Assembly: GCA_003168255.1 (NCBI GenBank)
Contig: PMSU01000212.1
Span: 113,167-145,447, forward strand
DNA: 32,281 nucleotides
Direction: 5' to 3'
From: Actinomycetota bacterium
GTDB taxonomy: Bacteria; Actinomycetota; Actinomycetes; Streptosporangiales; Streptosporangiaceae
Part shown: piece by piece, positions 7,364 to 15,980 of the stretch
Numbering within the stretch: the stretch's first letter is position 1
Layout: each line of letters opens with the position of its first letter
Notes under the pieces: generated by a model
Seen by the model: only the letters and a program-made list of their open reading frames with translations
Told to the model about the DNA's origin: nothing
The model's database searches: none
Made by a program: the position numbers and the translations under genes

Positions 7364-8182
7364 ATGGCGGATGTCGAGGAACCGCTAGCGTGTGCGGCAT
7401 GCGGACGTCAGCTGTCGCCCCAACACGGAAGAGGCCGACTTCGGCGGTACTGCAATGCCACCTGCCGGAGCGCCGCGCGGCGACAGCGCGAGCTTAACAA
7501 GCGCAGCGCGCCTGGCCACGTTAACGATCGATTGACAACAAGCCGACGTCATGACAATCTTGACATTGTGAGTGACGCGCCCGGCGCGGCGGACCCCATG
7601 GCCATCAGGGTCCGCGACGCCGCGCGACATCTGGCGCAGGAGTTCGCCCGTCCCGGCGCCGGCTCGCCGCTGGCCGCCGTGGCGGCGGCGCGGGATCTGT
7701 CCGCCGCCACGAACGCGGCACTGCAAGAGGCCGTCGACCGCGCACGGACCGCCGGCCATAGCTGGAGGGAGATCGGTCATGTCCTTGACACGACCCGGCA
7801 GGCAGCGTTCCAGCGGTTCGGGCGGCCGGTCGACCCGCGCACGGGCAAGCCCATGCTCCGGGCCGTGCCGCGCGGCACGGCCGACCGGGCCACCGCACTG
7901 TTCGCCGACATCGTCGGGGGCCGCTGGGAGGAGGCGTGCAAGGACTTCACCGAGCAGATGCGCGAACATGTTGATGCCGACCGCATCGCCAACGCGTATG
8001 CGCAGACGGTCAGCATGTTCGGCCACTTCGAGCGCATGGGCGAGCCGCTCCCCTACCCGGTGACCGCGGGCACCGCGGTGGACATCCCCTTGTATTTCGA
8101 AGCCGGCGAGCGGACAGGCCAAGTCACCTTCGACCGCGATGGCAAAGTCATCGGCCTGTTCATCCGCCCGGTCAACCCCTAA
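7364..8182 (+). CDS. Cys-cluster/HTH protein with C-terminal DUF3887 domain
   Basis: A 272-residue protein in three parts. Residues 10-34 hold a zinc-finger-like C-x2-C-x16-C-x3-C cluster (Cys10, 13, 30, 34) in Arg-rich sequence. The middle has an HTH-like segment (GHSWREIGHVLDTTRQAAFQ). The last about 95 residues look like DUF3887, an NTF2-like fold often found in or beside serine hydrolases. The ATG at 7364 has GAAGG seven bases upstream. The next gene starts 31 bp after the stop and encodes a serine hydrolase, so the pair is likely an operon. A cytoplasmic regulator whose DUF3887 domain senses a ligand is inference; no effector is known to me. Confidence 0.75.
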   Translation: MADVEEPLACAACGRQLSPQHGRGRLRRYCNATCRSAARRQRELNKRSAPGHVNDRLTTSRRHDNLDIVSDAPGAADPMAIRVRDAARHLAQEFARPGAGSPLAAVAAARDLSAATNAALQEAVDRARTAGHSWREIGHVLDTTRQAAFQRFGRPVDPRTGKPMLRAVPRGTADRATALFADIVGGRWEEACKDFTEQMREHVDADRIANAYAQTVSMFGHFERMGEPLPYPVTAGTAVDIPLYFEAGERTGQVTFDRDGKVIGLFIRPVNP

Positions 8183-8213
8183 ACCCGTAACCCCTAAATC
8201 CGGAGTCCGAACG

Positions 8214-9611
8214 GTGCAGCTGACGAGCAACAGGCCAAGCAAGAGAACGGCGCGCTGGCCGGCGGTGCTGGCGCTGGTCGCTGCCTGCACGATGGTCTCA
8301 GCCGCCGGCTGTAGTTCTGCCGCGCCGAAGCCGTCGCAGGCCACCACGGTGAGCTTCCCGAATACCTCCGTCGGCCAGCAGGCACGCTGGCTGTTCGGCG
8401 CGGTGTTGCATCCGCCGATTCGCACCGCCGAGATCAACGCCCACTTCGACGCCGCGTTCCTCGCCCAGGTCTCACCGGCTCAGCTGAACGCCAGTCTCGC
8501 GGGGGTCGGGGACCTGCGGCTCGACTCGATCACCGCCAGCACGCCCGGCGCCCTCGTGTTCCTGGTCACCGCCAACGGGAAGTCCAAGCTGAGTGTCAGC
8601 ATGTCCGTCGACGCCAGCGGCTTGATCAGCGGTCTCCTGCTCAAGCCCGGCACCTCACCGGCTGCCTCGCCGCCACCGGTGCCGTCCACCTGGGCCGGCG
8701 TCGACAGCCAGATCCGCTCCGCGGCACCACGCGTCCGCTTCCTGGTCGCCTCGGTGAGCGGCAGCACCTGCCGGCCTGTCCAGGCTATCGACGCCAGCAC
8801 GTCCGCCCCGCTCGGCTCGGCCTTCAAGCTCTACGTGCTCGACGCCCTGGCCCGCGCCATCGCCGCGGGCACGGTGAGCTGGAACCAGCAGCTCACCGTC
8901 ACCAGCCAGGTCAAGAGCCTGCCCTCGGGGATTCTCCAGAACGACCCCGACGGCACCAGGCTGAGCGTGCAGCGGGTGGCCTCCGGCATGATCTCGATCA
9001 GCGACAACACCGCCGCCAACATGCTGATCTCGCTGCTCGGCAGGCCCGCCGTCGAGGCAGCGACAAGGACCGCTGGGATGGCCGACCCCGCCCTGGATGT
9101 GCCGTTCCTCACCACCAGGGAACTGTTCGTCCTCAAGCTCGACGACTGGCCCAGGCTCGCCGACCGCTACCTCGCCCTCAATACCGCCGGGCGGCAGGCG
9201 CTGCTGGCCGGCACCATCGACAAAGTCCCGCTCGCCGCGCTCAACGCGTCCGCGTGGTTCACGCCGCGCGACATCAACTCGCTCGAATGGTTCGCCTCGC
9301 CGACCGACATCTGCCACGTCTACGCCTCGCTCGCCGCCCTGGCCCGGCAGCCGAAGCTGGCCCCGGTAGCGAGCGTCCTCGAGCTGAATCCCGGCGACAT
9401 GGACCTTGACAGCAGCCAATGGCGGTCGGTCTGGTTCAAGGGCGGCTCAGAACCAGGCGTGCTTACCCTCAACTACCTGGCCACGACCCGCAGCGGCCAG
9501 ACCTACGTGGCCAGCGTGCTCGCCGAGAACCCGTCGGCGCCGATCCCGGCCTCGGCAACGCTAACGCTGCTCAGTGCCATCAAGGGCGCGTTCGAGCTCG
9601 CCGCCCGCTGA
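8214..9611 (+). CDS. Cpe/LpqF (ORF12)-type serine hydrolase lipoprotein
   Basis: A 465-residue protein with a signal peptide and lipobox ending at Cys33 (SAAGC), so probably anchored outside the membrane. After a Ser/Pro linker, residues about 45-145 form an NTF2-like N-terminal domain as in ORF12/LpqF proteins. The C-terminal class-A beta-lactamase fold follows: SAFK at 202-205 (nucleophile Ser202, Lys205), SDN at 263-265 and KGG at 409-411. The KTG-type triad is therefore KGG. ORF12 acts in clavulanic acid biosynthesis and LpqF is a mycobacterial lipoprotein, but no clavam genes are nearby, so the substrate is open. I chose the GTG at 8214 because GGAG lies 8 nt upstream and it places the signal peptide at the N-terminus. 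Confidence 0.88.
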   Translation: MQLTSNRPSKRTARWPAVLALVAACTMVSAAGCSSAAPKPSQATTVSFPNTSVGQQARWLFGAVLHPPIRTAEINAHFDAAFLAQVSPAQLNASLAGVGDLRLDSITASTPGALVFLVTANGKSKLSVSMSVDASGLISGLLLKPGTSPAASPPPVPSTWAGVDSQIRSAAPRVRFLVASVSGSTCRPVQAIDASTSAPLGSAFKLYVLDALARAIAAGTVSWNQQLTVTSQVKSLPSGILQNDPDGTRLSVQRVASGMISISDNTAANMLISLLGRPAVEAATRTAGMADPALDVPFLTTRELFVLKLDDWPRLADRYLALNTAGRQALLAGTIDKVPLAALNASAWFTPRDINSLEWFASPTDICHVYASLAALARQPKLAPVASVLELNPGDMDLDSSQWRSVWFKGGSEPGVLTLNYLATTRSGQTYVASVLAENPSAPIPASATLTLLSAIKGAFELAAR

Positions 9612-9788
9612 GCCAGGCCGCCGGCGGGGGCCGGAACCGGCGACGACGAGCCCTACTCCGCGGCGACCGCAGCCGAGCGTGCGGTGCCGTACCGGTAAGC
9701 GAGCTGGCGTTATTTTCCGCTCCAAAGCACACGAGCCACACGAGGGGTGCCTTCATCGGCCGGGATCCCGGTGGGGAGTCGGGGCAGG

Positions 9789-10637
9789 TCAGTTCCAGAG
9801 CGCCTTGGCTTCGGTGGCGATGGCTCGGCCTTGGCGGCGACCGGCCTGGGCTGCGGCCTGAGCGTGGTTGGGGTCGTAGGGGTTGGAGCCGATGGCGTCG
9901 CGGCTGGCGTCGTCGGGGATGGCGAGGAAGGCGCGGGCATTGTCGTTGAGGCGGGCGACGTCGTCCTGGGCGCTGGGAATGCCGGCGTAGCCCTCGTGCA
10001 TGGGGGCGAGGACGATGATGCGGTCGTGTCCGGCCGCCAGGGTGGCGTTGGCGGCGGAGACCATCCCAGCGTCGATCCATTCGCGGCCGTCGAACCAGAC
10101 GCTGGGCCAGATGCCGGGGACGGCGCCGCTGGCGGCGGTGGCGGTCTCGATGGAGATGCCCGCGTCCGGGCCGAGCAGTTTCAGGCGGCCGGTCTCGGCA
10201 TCGGTGACCGCGACGCGCATGTTGGCCGGCCACTGAGTGGTGCGCAGCCGGGCCCGCACGACGCCGCGGCGGGTTTCGGCGTCGACGCCTGCGCCGTACG
10301 TGCGGGCTACCCGGCCGAATCCGGCGCCCACCGCTTCGGGGTCGCCCGCGCCGGCGAGGAACGCCTCGGCCCAGCTCTGGTAGAGGCCGGGGTCAGTGTG
10401 CATGACCGGCTCGTACTGGCCAGCGTGGGCCTGGTCGGCGAACAGGGCCTCCCAGTCTGTCCCCGAGGTGTAGTTCGTGCCCACGAACGAGCCGGCCGAT
10501 GTTCCGATCACCGCGTCTGCGCCGCGCAGGTCGACACCCTCGTCCAGCAGTCCTGCCAGAACGCCTACCTCCCATCCGATGCCGGTGACGCCACCGCCGC
10601 CAAGGACGAGTGCACGGGTCGTGGTGGTGGAGGGCAT
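9789..10637 (-). CDS. Patatin-like phospholipase family hydrolase
   Basis: A 282-residue cytoplasmic-type patatin. The glycine-rich oxyanion loop is GGGG at 13-16, the nucleophile elbow GTSAG holds Ser47, and the catalytic Asp is Asp189 in DAG (usually DGG or DGA). Length and motif order fit bacterial patatin-like acyl hydrolases, which cleave ester-linked acyl chains. There is no signal peptide. The ATG at 10637 has AAAGG about 8 nt upstream; an ATG at 10664 would add nine residues without a ribosome binding site. It is divergent from a TetR gene across 55 bp and so is that regulator's most likely target. Confidence 0.88.
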   Translation of the reverse strand: MPSTTTTRALVLGGGGVTGIGWEVGVLAGLLDEGVDLRGADAVIGTSAGSFVGTNYTSGTDWEALFADQAHAGQYEPVMHTDPGLYQSWAEAFLAGAGDPEAVGAGFGRVARTYGAGVDAETRRGVVRARLRTTQWPANMRVAVTDAETGRLKLLGPDAGISIETATAASGAVPGIWPSVWFDGREWIDAGMVSAANATLAAGHDRIIVLAPMHEGYAGIPSAQDDVARLNDNARAFLAIPDDASRDAIGSNPYDPNHAQAAAQAGRRQGRAIATEAKALWN

Positions 10638-10662
10638 TGCAGCAACCTTTCCGAGAACTATC

Positions 10663-10690
10663 ATTACCGATAATCGACGTTACCATAATG
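10663..10690. promoter_or_regulatory. AT-rich repeat in the TetR/patatin divergent spacer
   Basis: The 55-bp spacer holds an AT-rich core with terminal inverted CATTA (10663-10667) and TAATG (10686-10690), an internal CGATAATCG dyad, and two copies of a TTACC-n-ATAA motif. It is the only AT-rich sequence between two divergent genes, so it must contain both promoters and very likely the TetR operator. Exact boxes cannot be fixed by eye. Confidence 0.5.
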
Positions 10691-10692
10691 GC

Positions 10693-11244
10693 ATGGAGAA
10701 CGCGCACCGCGGCCGCCCGCGCCGCTCGGACATCAACCGTCTGGCCCTCGAACACGTCTTGGCCCTGCTGGAGGAGCGCGGGTACGACGGGCTGCGGATG
10801 AAGGATGTCGCCGAATCCGCCGGGATCGGCCTCGGCGCGCTCTACCGGCGCTGGGCGGGCAAGGAAGAGCTGGTCATGGCGGCCCTGCGCGCGGACATGT
10901 CCCAGCATGCAGAACAGGATGCGGCAGATCCGCTGGCGGGACTGACCGCCTCGGTGGAGCGCATCATTGCGGCCGTACCGCGAGGTCTGGGCCGGCTGGT
11001 CGCCGCCTGCCTGAGCGAGCCGGACTCCGAGCTGGCGCGCGTGGCACGGCAGGCCAAGCTCACCCCCATGGCCAACGGACTGGCCGCTCGACTGGAGAAC
11101 GTTTGCGGGCCCGGGCCGGACGTACGGCGGCGCGCTGAGAGCGGCCTGTCCTACCTGCTGTGGAAGAGCGCCCTCGACGGGCAGACCACCAACGCGGACA
11201 CTCTGTGCAGCGAAGTCCTCGCGATTATGGGTGCGACCGCCTAG
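10693..11244 (+). CDS. TetR/AcrR-family transcriptional regulator
   Basis: A 183-residue TetR-type repressor. The N-terminal HTH is clear (RPRRSDINRLALEH, then KDVAESAGIGLGALYRRW at about 36-53), followed by an all-helical ligand-binding domain. The start at 10693 fits the family N-terminus (MENAHRGRPRR). There is no Shine-Dalgarno sequence in the AT-rich DNA before it, so a leaderless or near-leaderless transcript is likely. It is divergent from the patatin gene, which it probably controls. The ligand is unknown. Confidence 0.9.
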   Translation: MENAHRGRPRRSDINRLALEHVLALLEERGYDGLRMKDVAESAGIGLGALYRRWAGKEELVMAALRADMSQHAEQDAADPLAGLTASVERIIAAVPRGLGRLVAACLSEPDSELARVARQAKLTPMANGLAARLENVCGPGPDVRRRAESGLSYLLWKSALDGQTTNADTLCSEVLAIMGATA

Positions 11245-11251
11245 CGACGCA

Positions 11252-11276
11252 CCCGGTGCCTCCCACGGGCACCGGG
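11252..11276. terminator. Hairpin between convergent TetR and MMPL genes
   Basis: CCCGGTGCC (11252-11260) and GGCACCGGG (11268-11276) are perfect 9-bp arms around a 7-nt loop. The hairpin lies 8 bp past the TetR stop and 30 bp from the MMPL stop on the other strand. It is well placed as a shared bidirectional terminator, though neither side has a long T-run. Confidence 0.65.
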
Positions 11277-11306
11277 GATGCCTGGCTCCGCTCCTGGCTC
11301 AGGCCC

Positions 11307-13520
11307 CTATCCCTCCCGAGCCAAGGCGCCAGCAGGAGCGAGCTCTCCCTCGGTGAGCTTGCGCTTGAGCCGTTGCCCCTCGATGTCAGGGTCGGGGATG
11401 TACTTGGTGAACCACCGCGGGTGGTACCAGAGCCTTGACCCGATGATCGCCATGACGGCCGGCACCAGCGTGAGCCGCACGACGAAGGCATCAAGGAACA
11501 CGCCGGCGGCGAAGCTGAAGCCGATCGCCTTGATGGTCGGATCGCTGGTGAACATGAAGGCCACGAAGATGGAGAACATGATCAGCGCCGCCGCGGTGAC
11601 CACGCGGGCAGACACCCCGACGCCCCGTTGCACTGCGCGGCGGGCATCGCCGTTCCTGGTGTACTCCTCCTTGATCCGCGATACGACGAACACCTCGTAG
11701 TCACTCGACAGGCCGAAGATGATCGCCAGCATGATGATCGGCAGGAAGCTGATCGTCTCCGACGGGGTGATGCCGAAGAGGTGCTCGCCCCAGCCCCACT
11801 GGAACATCGCGACCTGCGCGCCGAGCGCCGCGGACATCGAGAGCAGGAAGCCCAGGATCGACTTGATCGGCACGAGGATTGTCCGGAATGCGAACGTCAG
11901 CAGGATGAACGCCAGGCCGACCACGACGATCAGGAAGATCGGCAGGGCGCTGGACAGCTTGGACGAGACGTCGATGTTGGATGCCGTCGTGCCGCCGATC
12001 AGGATGTGCGCCCCCGTCTGGCCTTCGATCGCTGCCCGGTCGTCGCGCAGCGTGTGCACGAGGGTGGCGGTGGCCGGGTCGTTCGGCCCGGACTTCGGGA
12101 TCAGCTTGATCAGCGAGATGCCGTCCTGCGCGGTGACAGGGGCCACCTGCGCGACGTCGGGCATCTTGGCGAGTGCCCCGACGATCTGCTGGGTGCCCGA
12201 GGGGCTGTGCACGCCCTGGGCAACGATCAGCAGCGCGCCGTTGTAGCCGGCGCCGAAGCCTTCGGTGGTGAGGTCGTATGCCTTGCGCTGGGTGTTGCCG
12301 GCGGGCTGCGAGGCCCCGCTGGGCAGGCCCAGATGGATGGTCAGCGCCGGAATCGCGAGCACGCCGAGCAGGGCGATCCCGCCGATGAGCACCGGCACCC
12401 GGTAGCGCACGACGAACCGGGCCCAGCCGGCGCCCGCCGAGCTTTCCGGGTCGGCGGCGCTGCGGCGGGCGACCCGCTCCGCGCGAGCACCGAGCAGCGG
12501 CAGCCGGGTGAACGTGGCGACCTTGGTGCCGGCGAAGCCCAGCATCGCCGGCACCAGCGTCAGGGCGATCAGCAGCGCGACGGTGACGGATGCCGCGGCG
12601 GCCAGGCCCATGACGGTCAGGAACGGGATGCCCACGACGGTCAGGCCGCACAGCGCGATGATCACCGTGAGGGCGGCGAAGACGACGGAGCTGCCGGCCG
12701 TGCCCATGGCCAGGGGCACCGACTCGTCCGGCGTCATGCCGTTCAGCAGGTTGGTTCGATGCCTGGACAGGATGAACAAGCCGTAGTCGATGCCACACGA
12801 GAGCCCGAGCATCAGCGCGACCGTGGTCGACGCCGAGGCGATCGTCAGCACCGAGGCGACGGCGGTGATGCCCATCAGGGTGGTGATCACGCCGATGACC
12901 GCGCCCAGGATGGGCATGCCCGCGGCCGCGAAGGCACCGAAGGTGATCATCAGGATGAAGAAGGCGATGATCAGGCCGATCAGCTCGGGCGCCTCGGAGA
13001 CTACCGTGCGCCAGCCGGGATAGACGCTGCCGTTGTACTCCACCTCCACGCCGTCTGCCTGCACCGGCTTCATCGCGGACTTGACGGCATCGAGGTTGGC
13101 GTCCGTCACGTCGGGCGCCGTTGCCGACCACTGCACCTGCCCGAGCGCGATCTTTCCGCTCGCCGACACCCGCCGGCCCTGGAAGGGATTCACGACAGCG
13201 GAGACCTGCGGTATCGACCTGAGCTTGCTCATGGCCGTCTCGATCGCGGCCTTGATGGCCGGATCGGTGACCTTCGCGCTGCCGTTGGTGGTGGCAAAGA
13301 CGATCGTGCTCTGGCCACCGCTGAAGGCCGGCAGCTTGCTGGTGAGGACGTTCGCAGCGTTCTGCGACTCGGTACCCGGGATGGTGAAGGTGTCGTTGGT
13401 CTTTCCGCCGCTGGCCTGGGCGATGACAATCGCGGCGATGGCCGCGGCCAGCCAGACCGCCAGGACCAGTCGCCGTCGCCGGAACGCGAAGCGGGCGAGT
13501 CGGTACAGATAGTTTGACAT
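11307..13520 (-). CDS. MMPL/RND-family membrane transporter
   Basis: A 737-residue protein with the two-halves topology of MMPL exporters: one N-terminal TM (about 21-40), a large extracytoplasmic loop, a five-TM block, a second loop (about 360-530) and a second five-TM block. The conserved Asp-Tyr motifs of the proton relay are visible in both halves (CGIDYGLF and LSSDYEVF). MMPL proteins export lipids, siderophores or drugs by proton antiport. The ATG at 13520 has GTGGAG eight bases upstream; an earlier start would lie in the operator region. The divergent TetR gene and operator array argue that expression is ligand-induced. The substrate cannot be read from sequence. Homologues near TetR genes are often drug-efflux pumps. 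Confidence 0.93.
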   Translation of the reverse strand: MSNYLYRLARFAFRRRRLVLAVWLAAAIAAIVIAQASGGKTNDTFTIPGTESQNAANVLTSKLPAFSGGQSTIVFATTNGSAKVTDPAIKAAIETAMSKLRSIPQVSAVVNPFQGRRVSASGKIALGQVQWSATAPDVTDANLDAVKSAMKPVQADGVEVEYNGSVYPGWRTVVSEAPELIGLIIAFFILMITFGAFAAAGMPILGAVIGVITTLMGITAVASVLTIASASTTVALMLGLSCGIDYGLFILSRHRTNLLNGMTPDESVPLAMGTAGSSVVFAALTVIIALCGLTVVGIPFLTVMGLAAAASVTVALLIALTLVPAMLGFAGTKVATFTRLPLLGARAERVARRSAADPESSAGAGWARFVVRYRVPVLIGGIALLGVLAIPALTIHLGLPSGASQPAGNTQRKAYDLTTEGFGAGYNGALLIVAQGVHSPSGTQQIVGALAKMPDVAQVAPVTAQDGISLIKLIPKSGPNDPATATLVHTLRDDRAAIEGQTGAHILIGGTTASNIDVSSKLSSALPIFLIVVVGLAFILLTFAFRTILVPIKSILGFLLSMSAALGAQVAMFQWGWGEHLFGITPSETISFLPIIMLAIIFGLSSDYEVFVVSRIKEEYTRNGDARRAVQRGVGVSARVVTAAALIMFSIFVAFMFTSDPTIKAIGFSFAAGVFLDAFVVRLTLVPAVMAIIGSRLWYHPRWFTKYIPDPDIEGQRLKRKLTEGELAPAGALAREG

Positions 13521-13558
13521 GTGCGGATCTCCACGGCTCGGATGCAGGCTCGATTCCG

Positions 13559-13662
13559 ACGCTAGGACATTCGCTAGCCGTACGTCAAGTGAGTCGCTAG
13601 CCAACTGTACGGTGAGTGACTTGCCGTCCAGCTAGTGACTCACTTGCCCCAGCTTGTATACT
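13559..13662. promoter_or_regulatory. Divergent promoters and operator array, TetR/MMPL
   Basis: A 16-bp sequence CAAGTGAGTCGCTAGC (13586-13601) recurs inverted with one mismatch as GCTAGTGACTCACTTG (13631-13646). Within the second, AGTGACTCACT (13634-13644) is a perfect dyad. TCGCTAGCC also repeats directly at 13571-13579 and 13594-13602, 23 bp apart. For the plus-strand TetR gene, TATACT lies at 13657-13662 and the perfect dyad covers its -35 position. For the minus-strand MMPL gene, TTGACG (13583-13588) and TAGCGT (13559-13564) are 18 bp apart, with the other arm overlapping the -35. Both promoters would be blocked by one repressor. The repeats are direct observation; TetR binding is inference. 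Confidence 0.75.
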
Positions 13663-13695
13663 CCGATGCGGGGGGTCACGAATGAGGAGTCATCT

Positions 13696-14280
13696 ATGGT
13701 GACGCCTGTCAAGGGCATCTCCACCCGCGCGGCGCAAGCCGAGCGGACCAGGCAGCAGATCCTGGAGACTGCGCAGCGGCTGTTTGCCGACCTCGGTTAT
13801 GACGCCACCTCGCTTCAGATGATCGCCGACGAGATGGGGCTGACCAAGGCCGCCGTCTATTACCACTTCCGCGCCAAGAGCGACATCCTGCACGCGGCCA
13901 TGCTGCCCGGGATCGAGCGGGTCAAGGCCCTAGTGGACGAAGCGGCCGCGATGCGCGGGCGGCGTGCCCGGATCGAGCACCTGGTGAACGGCTTCGTCGA
14001 CTTCCTCGTCCAGAACCGCCACTACGCGGTGATGGCCTCTACCGATCCGGCTGCGAAGCGGGACAAGCTGGACGACCAGTCAATGACGATGCGCCGGCGT
14101 GCCCTCGCCCTGCTCTTCGGCGATAACCCCACCGGCGCCGAGCGGCTCTCGTTCAACGCCGTGTTCTTCATCCCGGAGTGCCTGCCCGATCTGGTCGATC
14201 TGACTGACGAGGAACTGCGTGAAGCCCTGCAAACGACGATGCTGCGCATTTTGCGCGTCCCGTCCTTGTCTAGAGAGTAG
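13696..14280 (+). CDS. TetR-family repressor, likely of the MMPL gene
   Basis: A 194-residue TetR regulator. The DNA-binding domain is textbook (RTRQQILETAQRLFADLGYD, then MIADEMGLTKAAVYYHFRAK). The C-terminal helical domain presumably binds the inducer. The ATG at 13696 has GAGGAG six bases upstream. It is transcribed away from the MMPL gene, and the spacer holds an inverted operator pair overlapping both predicted -35 boxes, so mutual control of repressor and exporter is the simplest reading. Confidence 0.92.
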   Translation: MVTPVKGISTRAAQAERTRQQILETAQRLFADLGYDATSLQMIADEMGLTKAAVYYHFRAKSDILHAAMLPGIERVKALVDEAAAMRGRRARIEHLVNGFVDFLVQNRHYAVMASTDPAAKRDKLDDQSMTMRRRALALLFGDNPTGAERLSFNAVFFIPECLPDLVDLTDEELREALQTTMLRILRVPSLSRE

Positions 14281-14341
14281 GGATACCGGTGCCTTCTCGG
14301 CCGCGCCCGGCAGGTCGACGGTGTGGATCGCCCAGCCTCCC

Positions 14342-15934
14342 TCAGTGAGCGGCCCAGGGCGCCTGCACTGCGTTGCGCAGTTCCCGTTTGAGCAGCTTCC
14401 CGCTGGCGTTCTTGGGCAGTCGCTCAACGACCACGACGTGCTTGGGCACCTTGAAGCCGGCCAGCTTGCCGCGGCAATGGGCGATCAGCTCATCGGCTGA
14501 GATGGTGGCACCGTCGCGCAGCACGACGGCGGCGGTGACCGCCTCGATCCACTGCGGGTGCGGGAGTCCGAACACTGCCGCCTCGGCTACCGCAGGGTGC
14601 TGATAGAGCACCTCTTCCACTTCGCGGCTGGCGACGTTCTCCCCGCCGGACTTGATCATGTCTTTTTTCCGGTCGACCACGGTCAGGTAGCCGTCGTCAT
14701 CGAGGATGCCGAGGTCACCGCTGTGGAACCAGCCGCCGGCGAACGCCTCGGCGGTCCTGGCCGGGTCATTCCAGTAGCCCAGCATCGCGTGCGGGCTGCG
14801 GTGCACGATCTCCCCCACCTCTCCGGCGGCGACCGGCCGACCCGCTTCGTCCACCACGCGGGTTTCCACGTTGAGCGCCGGGCGGCCAGCCGACCCGGCC
14901 TTGCGCACCTGATCGGATGGCTCCAGGACCGTCGCCAGCGGTGCCATCTCGGTCTGGCCATAGAAGTTGAACAGCCGGACATCCGGCAGCCGGGCACCCA
15001 TCTCCCTGAGCACTTCGACCGGCATGATCGAGGCGCCGTAGTAGCCCTTGCGCAGGGATGACAGGTCACGCCGGCCGAAGTCCGGGTGGCGCAGCAGCGC
15101 GATCCACACGGTCGGCGGGCAGAACAGTTTGGTGGCCCGCTCCGCCTCGATGGTCGCCAGGATCGCCGCCGGGTCGGCAGCGGGCAGCACGATATTGGTG
15201 GCGCCCAGGTAGATGCCGGGCGTAAGGAAGCAGTGCAGCTGTGCGCAGTGGTACAGCGGCAGCGAATGGACCTCGATGTCGTCCGCGCTCATCTGCCCGT
15301 CCACGATGCAGGTGACGTACTGGGCGATCAGGCTGCGGCTGGACAGCATCGCCCCCTTGGGCCGTGACTCCGTCCCGCTGGTGTAGATCAGCTGCGTCAG
15401 CTCCTCGTCGGCAACAGTCACCTCAGGAGGCGATGCGTCCTGATGGGCCATCCAGGCCGTCACCGGCTCCCATCCCGGCGGTGGCGGGGACCCGTCGCCA
15501 ATGATCACGCCCCGGACGGTGAGCCGGCCGCCGACCTGTGCGATGGCTTGCTCAGCCACGCCCGCCAGCGCATCCTCGGCGATCAGGCCGCTCGCGCCGG
15601 AATGCTCCAGGACATAGCCGACCTCGTCCGCGGTAAGCATGAAGTTGACCGGCACCGACACCGCGCCCAGCCTGGCCAGCGCGAAGTAGGCGACGACGAA
15701 CGCGTGGTTGTTGTGGCTCAGCAGCGCGACCCGCTCGCCCCGGGCCACCCCGCGTTCCGCCAGCGCGTTGGCCATCCGGTTGACGGTCTCGTCCAGCTCG
15801 GCATAACTCTGCCGCAGCCCCTGGTAGATGATCGCGGTCTTGCCCGGCAGGCGGGCCGCTGTCCGGCGCAGCAGGTCCCCGATCGTGTGGCTCCTGGTCA
15901 GCGTGATCTGCGCGGACAGCTCGGCGTCAAACAT
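14342..15934 (-). CDS. Acyl-CoA synthetase (AMP-forming), ANL superfamily
   Basis: A full-length 530-residue ANL adenylate-forming enzyme. The P-loop YTSGTESRPKG is at 184-194, YGQTEM at 325-330, GWFHSGDLG at 401-409, the hinge and A8 loop DRKKDMIKSGGENV at 421-434, and the catalytic Lys of A10 is Lys513 (NASGKLLK). It activates a carboxylic acid with ATP and then forms a CoA thioester. The ATG at 15934 has GGGGAG seven bases upstream. It is the last gene of a probable minus-strand operon after the amidohydrolase and SnoaL-like genes (46 bp gap), so its acid is probably an intermediate of that pathway. Chain-length or aromatic preference cannot be told from sequence by eye. Confidence 0.93.
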   Translation of the reverse strand: MFDAELSAQITLTRSHTIGDLLRRTAARLPGKTAIIYQGLRQSYAELDETVNRMANALAERGVARGERVALLSHNNHAFVVAYFALARLGAVSVPVNFMLTADEVGYVLEHSGASGLIAEDALAGVAEQAIAQVGGRLTVRGVIIGDGSPPPPGWEPVTAWMAHQDASPPEVTVADEELTQLIYTSGTESRPKGAMLSSRSLIAQYVTCIVDGQMSADDIEVHSLPLYHCAQLHCFLTPGIYLGATNIVLPAADPAAILATIEAERATKLFCPPTVWIALLRHPDFGRRDLSSLRKGYYGASIMPVEVLREMGARLPDVRLFNFYGQTEMAPLATVLEPSDQVRKAGSAGRPALNVETRVVDEAGRPVAAGEVGEIVHRSPHAMLGYWNDPARTAEAFAGGWFHSGDLGILDDDGYLTVVDRKKDMIKSGGENVASREVEEVLYQHPAVAEAAVFGLPHPQWIEAVTAAVVLRDGATISADELIAHCRGKLAGFKVPKHVVVVERLPKNASGKLLKRELRNAVQAPWAAH

Positions 15935-15980
15935 GAGATATCTCCCCGAACGGTGGGTCAGCTGAACTTAGCGGTCAGGA

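Noticed and set aside
8214..9611. Clavulanic acid biosynthesis cluster, suggested by the ORF12-like protein
   Set aside because: None of the synthase, cyclase or oxygenase genes of that pathway is nearby; LpqF-type proteins occur widely without it.
11628..13517. Long plus-strand frame (629 codons) rich in Arg, Asp, Gln and Gly
   Set aside because: It is antisense to the MMPL transporter; composition is of the shadow type and there is no domain.
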